Source: Streptomyces sp. f51 (GTDB taxonomy: Bacteria; Actinomycetota; Actinomycetes; Streptomycetales; Streptomycetaceae). Taken from it: a stretch of 64,000 bases of DNA. Made by a program: the position numbers and the translations under genes. Positions 60,244-64,000 of this stretch are shown here, one piece after another. The notes under the pieces are model-generated. The model was given only the letters and a program-made list of their open reading frames with translations, searched no databases and was not told where the DNA came from. Each line of letters opens with the position of its first letter. Within the stretch, counting starts at the first letter, position 1. The stretch is taken from assembly GCF_037940415.1 (NCBI RefSeq), contig NZ_CP149798.1, positions 2,662,501 to 2,726,500 on the forward strand, written 5' to 3'.

Positions 60244-60711
60244 GTGGACACGTCCTGGTGGCTCGCGTTGGCGGCGGTGGTTCTGCTCGCGCTGGTCGCG
60301 ACGCTGGTGGACGGCTGGGGGCGCCGCGGGCGCCGGCCGGCCGGGCGGACGCGTCCGCCGGGCCGGGGACCGCGCCGGGGCGGAGCCGGGCGCGGCGGGC
60401 CGTCGCCGCGGGCGGCGGAGATCTGGTGGGCGAACGTCCCGTACGAGGACGGGCCGGGGGCCAAGGACCGGCCGTGTCTGGTGCTGGTGGTGCGCGGGAA
60501 GCGGGTGACCGTCGCGAAGATCACCAGCAAGTACCACGACGAGCGGCCCGGGGTGATTCCGCTGCCTCCGGGAGCGGTGGGGGACGCCCAGGGGCGGCCG
60601 AGTTTCCTGGAGACGGACGAGCTGCGCGAGGTGCCGGTCGGTGACTTCCGGCGGCGGGTGGGTGTGGTGGACCCGGTCCTGTGGGACCAGGTCCGCTATC
60701 TGGCCCGCTGA
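60244..60711 (+). CDS. Membrane-anchored PemK/MazF-like protein
   Basis: A 155-aa protein. An N-terminal membrane segment (WWLALAAVVLLALVATLVDGW, split as about residues 4-22) and an Arg/Gly-rich linker (about 25-58) precede a PemK/MazF-type domain (about 60-155: AEIWWANVPYEDGPGAKDRP, CLVLVVRGKRVTVAKITSKY). MazF proteins are toxin ribonucleases, yet no antitoxin gene lies next to it. GTG 60244 starts the membrane segment; the longer open frame upstream adds promoter sequence. It may be a non-toxic housekeeping relative. Confidence 0.78.
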   Translation: MDTSWWLALAAVVLLALVATLVDGWGRRGRRPAGRTRPPGRGPRRGGAGRGGPSPRAAEIWWANVPYEDGPGAKDRPCLVLVVRGKRVTVAKITSKYHDERPGVIPLPPGAVGDAQGRPSFLETDELREVPVGDFRRRVGVVDPVLWDQVRYLAR

Positions 60712-60774
60712 TCCGCGCCCAGGGGCCGGCTGTCCGGCCCGCTGAGCCGCTCCCGGCGGGGGCCGACGGAAACG

Positions 60775-60817
60775 CCGAGGGGCGCGGGAACCGTCGACCG
60801 GTCCGCGCGCCCCTCGG
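60775..60817. terminator. Bidirectional terminator between the PemK-like gene and cysM
   Basis: CCGAGGGGCGCG pairs perfectly with CGCGCCCCTCGG around a 19-base loop that itself contains a GACCGG/CCGTC-like stem. Both neighbouring genes end toward it. Confidence 0.8.
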
Positions 60818-60832
60818 TGAATCCGTGTGCGG

Positions 60833-62194
<1,362 letters not shown>

Positions 62195-62296
62195 TCAGTG
62201 CGTACAGATGGCGCTCTGCAACCTACAGAGGTCGACGTGCAGCCGCGCCACGAGCAGCATGCCCGGCGTCTTGTCGCTCACGTCGTTCAGAACCAT
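62195..62296 (-). CDS. Cys-containing leader peptide upstream of cysO-cysM
   Basis: A short reading frame in the mec-cysO spacer. The full frame gives 33 residues starting MVLNDVSDKTPG; an inner ATG at 62260 gives 21 residues starting MLLVARLHVDL and ending CRLQSAICTH. This matches the conserved putative leader peptides found before sulfur genes in Streptomyces. Both Cys codons are TGT, the less used one. GC-rich hairpins (GAGCCGCGGCTC near 62160) lie between it and cysO. Cysteine shortage would stall translation here, so attenuation is likely. The true start is uncertain. Confidence 0.75.
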   Translation of the reverse strand: MVLNDVSDKTPGMLLVARLHVDLCRLQSAICTH

Positions 62297-62375
62297 GGGC
62301 TCATCGTATCGATTCCCGGTACGGGCCCCGGAGTGTGATCTCGCATTCCGGACGCTTTTCGGCCGATGGGTGAGA

Positions 62376-62798
62376 TCAGTAGTTCTCCACGACCTTGACC
62401 TCCTCCTCCGTGACCTCGCCGTCCACGATCCGGTAGGAGCGGAACTGGAAGGGGCCCGCGTCGTCGGTGTCCGCCGTGGAGACCAGGACGTAGTGCGCTT
62501 CGGGCTCGTTCGCGTAGGCGAGGTCGGTGCGGGAGGGGTAGGCCTCGGTCGCGGTGTGCGAGTGGTAGATGACGACCGGCTCCTCGTCGCGGTCGTCCAT
62601 CTCGCGGTAGAGCTTGAGCAGGTCGCCGGAGTCGAACTCGTAGAACGTGGGCGAGCGGGCCGCGTTGAGCATCGGGATGAAGCGCTCGGGGCGGCCGGTG
62701 CCGGCGGGCCCGGCGACGACTCCGCACGCCTCGTCGGGGTGGTCCTGGCGCGCGTGGGCGACGATCTGGTCGAACAGGGCCTCGGTAATGGTCAGCAT
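62376..62798 (-). CDS. mec: JAMM/M67 metallopeptidase Mec
   Basis: Releases cysteine from CysO-cysteine and probably trims CysO. The 140-aa JAMM domain has all ligands: Glu23 (HPDEACGVVAG), His79 and His81 (IYHSHTATEAYPS), Ser89 and Asp92 (SRTD). It is the first gene of the mec-cysO-cysM group on this strand. A terminator lies between it and the permease gene upstream. Confidence 0.93.
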   Translation of the reverse strand: MLTITEALFDQIVAHARQDHPDEACGVVAGPAGTGRPERFIPMLNAARSPTFYEFDSGDLLKLYREMDDRDEEPVVIYHSHTATEAYPSRTDLAYANEPEAHYVLVSTADTDDAGPFQFRSYRIVDGEVTEEEVKVVENY

Positions 62799-62818
62799 GC
62801 TGGTCAGGATAGACAGAA

Positions 62819-62855
62819 GGGCCGTCCCGTACCGAGGAGTGGTACGGGACGGCCC
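62819..62855 (-). terminator. Terminator of the amino-acid permease gene
   Basis: GGGCCGTCCCGTACC and its exact reverse complement form a 15-bp stem with a seven-base loop, between the permease stop and the mec start. Confidence 0.88.
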
Positions 62856-62909
62856 GTATGCCGGACGTCCTGAGCGGTGGCCCGGTGGGCCGGGCGTCCG
62901 TGGTGGCGG

Positions 62910-64000
62910 TCAGCCGACCTTTTCGAGCTCCGGCTCGCGGCGCTGGGTGACCTGGGGGTTGCGTGCCTTGAGGACCGCCCAGCCGACGGCCAGGGCGGCG
63001 GCCCAGACGGCCATCACGTACAGGCAGATGCGGGACTGGGCGTCGTAGGCGATCAGGCCGGTGACGAAGAGGAGGAACACGACGGCGACGTAGCTGCACT
63101 TGGCGCCGCCCGGGGCGGGGAAGGACGAGGCCGGGAGCCGGCCCGCGTCGACCGCGCGGCGGTAGAGGATGTGGCTGACGAGGATCATCAGCCAGGTCCA
63201 GATGCCGGCCGCGGTGGCCACCGAGGTGACGTAGCCGAAGGCCTTCCCGGGGGCGACGTAGTTGAGGATCACGCCGATGCCCATGAAGAGCACGGAGACC
63301 GTGACGCCGAACGCGGGCGTCTTGGTGGACGACAGCTTGCTGAAGACCTTCGGGGCCTCGCCGCTCTCGGCCAGGTTCCGCAGCATGCGGCCCGTGGAGT
63401 ACATGCCGGAGTTGCAGGAGGACAGCGCTGCGGTGAGGACCACGAAGTTGACGATGCCGGCGCCCGCCGGGATGCCGATCTTCGCGAAGGCCGCGACGAA
63501 GGGGCTCACGTTCGGCGCGAACTCCGTCCACTTCACGACGCAGAGGATGACCGTGAGGGCGCCGACGTAGAAGAGGGCGATGCGCCACGGGAGGGTGTTG
63601 ATGGCCTTCGGGAGGGTCTTCTCGGGGTCCTCGGACTCGCCCGCGGTGACGCCGACGAGCTCGACGGCGAGGTAGGCGAACATGACGCCCTGGAGGGTCA
63701 TCAGGGACGAGCCGATGCCGTTGGGGAAGAAGCCGTCGAACTGCCACAGGTTGCTGACGGAGGCGGTGTCACCGGCGGAGCTGAAGCCGAAGGTCAGAAC
63801 GCCGATGCCGATGATGATCATGCCGAGCAGGGCGGTGACCTTGACCATCGAGAACCAGAACTCGATCTCGCCGAAGAGCTTCACCGAGATCAGGTTCGCC
63901 ACGAAAAGGACGATCAGGAAGACCAGCGCGGTCACCCATTGGTGGATCGCCGGGAACCAGTAGTGGACGTAGATGGCGGCGGCCGTGAGCTCGGCCATGC
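62910..64000 (-). CDS. APC-family amino-acid permease (5' end outside window)
   Basis: A membrane amino-acid transporter missing its N-terminal part at the window edge. At least nine membrane segments remain. VFAYLAVELVGVTAGESEDP is the typical segment 6 region of the APC AAT branch, and INTLPWRIALFYVGAL follows. The closest known types are the GabP, AnsP and ProY permeases. The substrate cannot be told apart from this portion. The Met at 63998 is likely internal. Confidence 0.88.
   Translation of the reverse strand, partial: MAELTAAAIYVHYWFPAIHQWVTALVFLIVLFVANLISVKLFGEIEFWFSMVKVTALLGMIIIGIGVLTFGFSSAGDTASVSNLWQFDGFFPNGIGSSLMTLQGVMFAYLAVELVGVTAGESEDPEKTLPKAINTLPWRIALFYVGALTVILCVVKWTEFAPNVSPFVAAFAKIGIPAGAGIVNFVVLTAALSSCNSGMYSTGRMLRNLAESGEAPKVFSKLSSTKTPAFGVTVSVLFMGIGVILNYVAPGKAFGYVTSVATAAGIWTWLMILVSHILYRRAVDAGRLPASSFPAPGGAKCSYVAVVFLLFVTGLIAYDAQSRICLYVMAVWAAALAVGWAVLKARNPQVTQRREPELEKVG

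Overview
The window looks like a piece of a Streptomyces chromosome. The DNA is very GC-rich, many genes start with GTG, and the gene set is typical of the genus: DasR-type dre sites, class E and F sortases, an LAXTG surface protein, a secreted chitin-type LPMO, and nagF-nagE1-nagE2 next to rph and rdgB. The order at the right end (rdgB, rph, nagF, nagE1, nagE2, metallo-hydrolase, cysM, cysO, mec) matches the arrangement I know from Streptomyces coelicolor. Most of the window is ordinary chromosome. The clear accessory insert is at 25.7-36.0 kb.

Left part (1-25.6 kb). It opens with the end of an EhuA-type ABC ATPase and an IclR regulator, then a tRNA-Lys(CTT). Next come an M18 aminopeptidase, an acyl-CoA ligase with a palindromic operator, a DUF3592 membrane protein, a DasR-linked AA10 LPMO, a band-7 protein and a secreted NlpC/P60-like enzyme with two wall-binding repeats. 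A second identical tRNA-Lys(CTT) follows. After it lie a class F sortase pair, a HAD phosphatase, an LAMTG surface protein, and a ROK regulator divergent from a Gfo/Idh/MocA oxidoreductase across a 25-bp palindrome. Then come a UPF0303 protein, a FAH-family hydrolase, a YidC paralogue broken by a one-base frameshift, an HxlR/MFS divergent pair with two nearly identical operators, a class E sortase, a Tat-exported GH30 galactanase-like enzyme and a SEC-C protein.

Defence-type island (25.7-36.0 kb). A Vsr nickase gene is followed by a tightly overlapping plus-strand operon. It encodes a Z1-domain ATPase, a PD-(D/E)XK protein, a GHKL-fold ATPase, an unrecognised 298-aa protein, a two-domain protein whose C5-cytosine-methyltransferase half has lost the catalytic Cys (Arg instead), and a canonical C5-cytosine methyltransferase. 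I read this as a multi-subunit methylation-linked restriction system, different from DISARM and from classical type II. It is the most novel content in the window.

Middle part (36.1-53.6 kb). Here are a GlxA-type regulator, small membrane proteins, an MFS transporter, a DUF445 protein, a GDSL esterase, a DUF1707/LiaF-like protein, a three-gene ABC-2 exporter, a class A penicillin-binding protein, Bcp, a DUF3618 protein and a GroES-like protein. A guanidine-III riboswitch precedes a Gdx-type SMR exporter. A modular HNH endonuclease sits beside tRNA-Leu(TAG).

Right part (53.6-64 kb). RdgB, a lipoprotein and RNase PH precede the N-acetylglucosamine phosphotransferase genes, which carry three dre sites, so chitin-derived sugar uptake and the LPMO at 6.2 kb probably share one regulator. 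A metallo-hydrolase, a membrane-anchored PemK/MazF-like protein and a CysO-dependent cysteine synthesis cluster (mec, a Cys-containing leader peptide, cysO, cysM) follow. The window ends inside an amino-acid permease.
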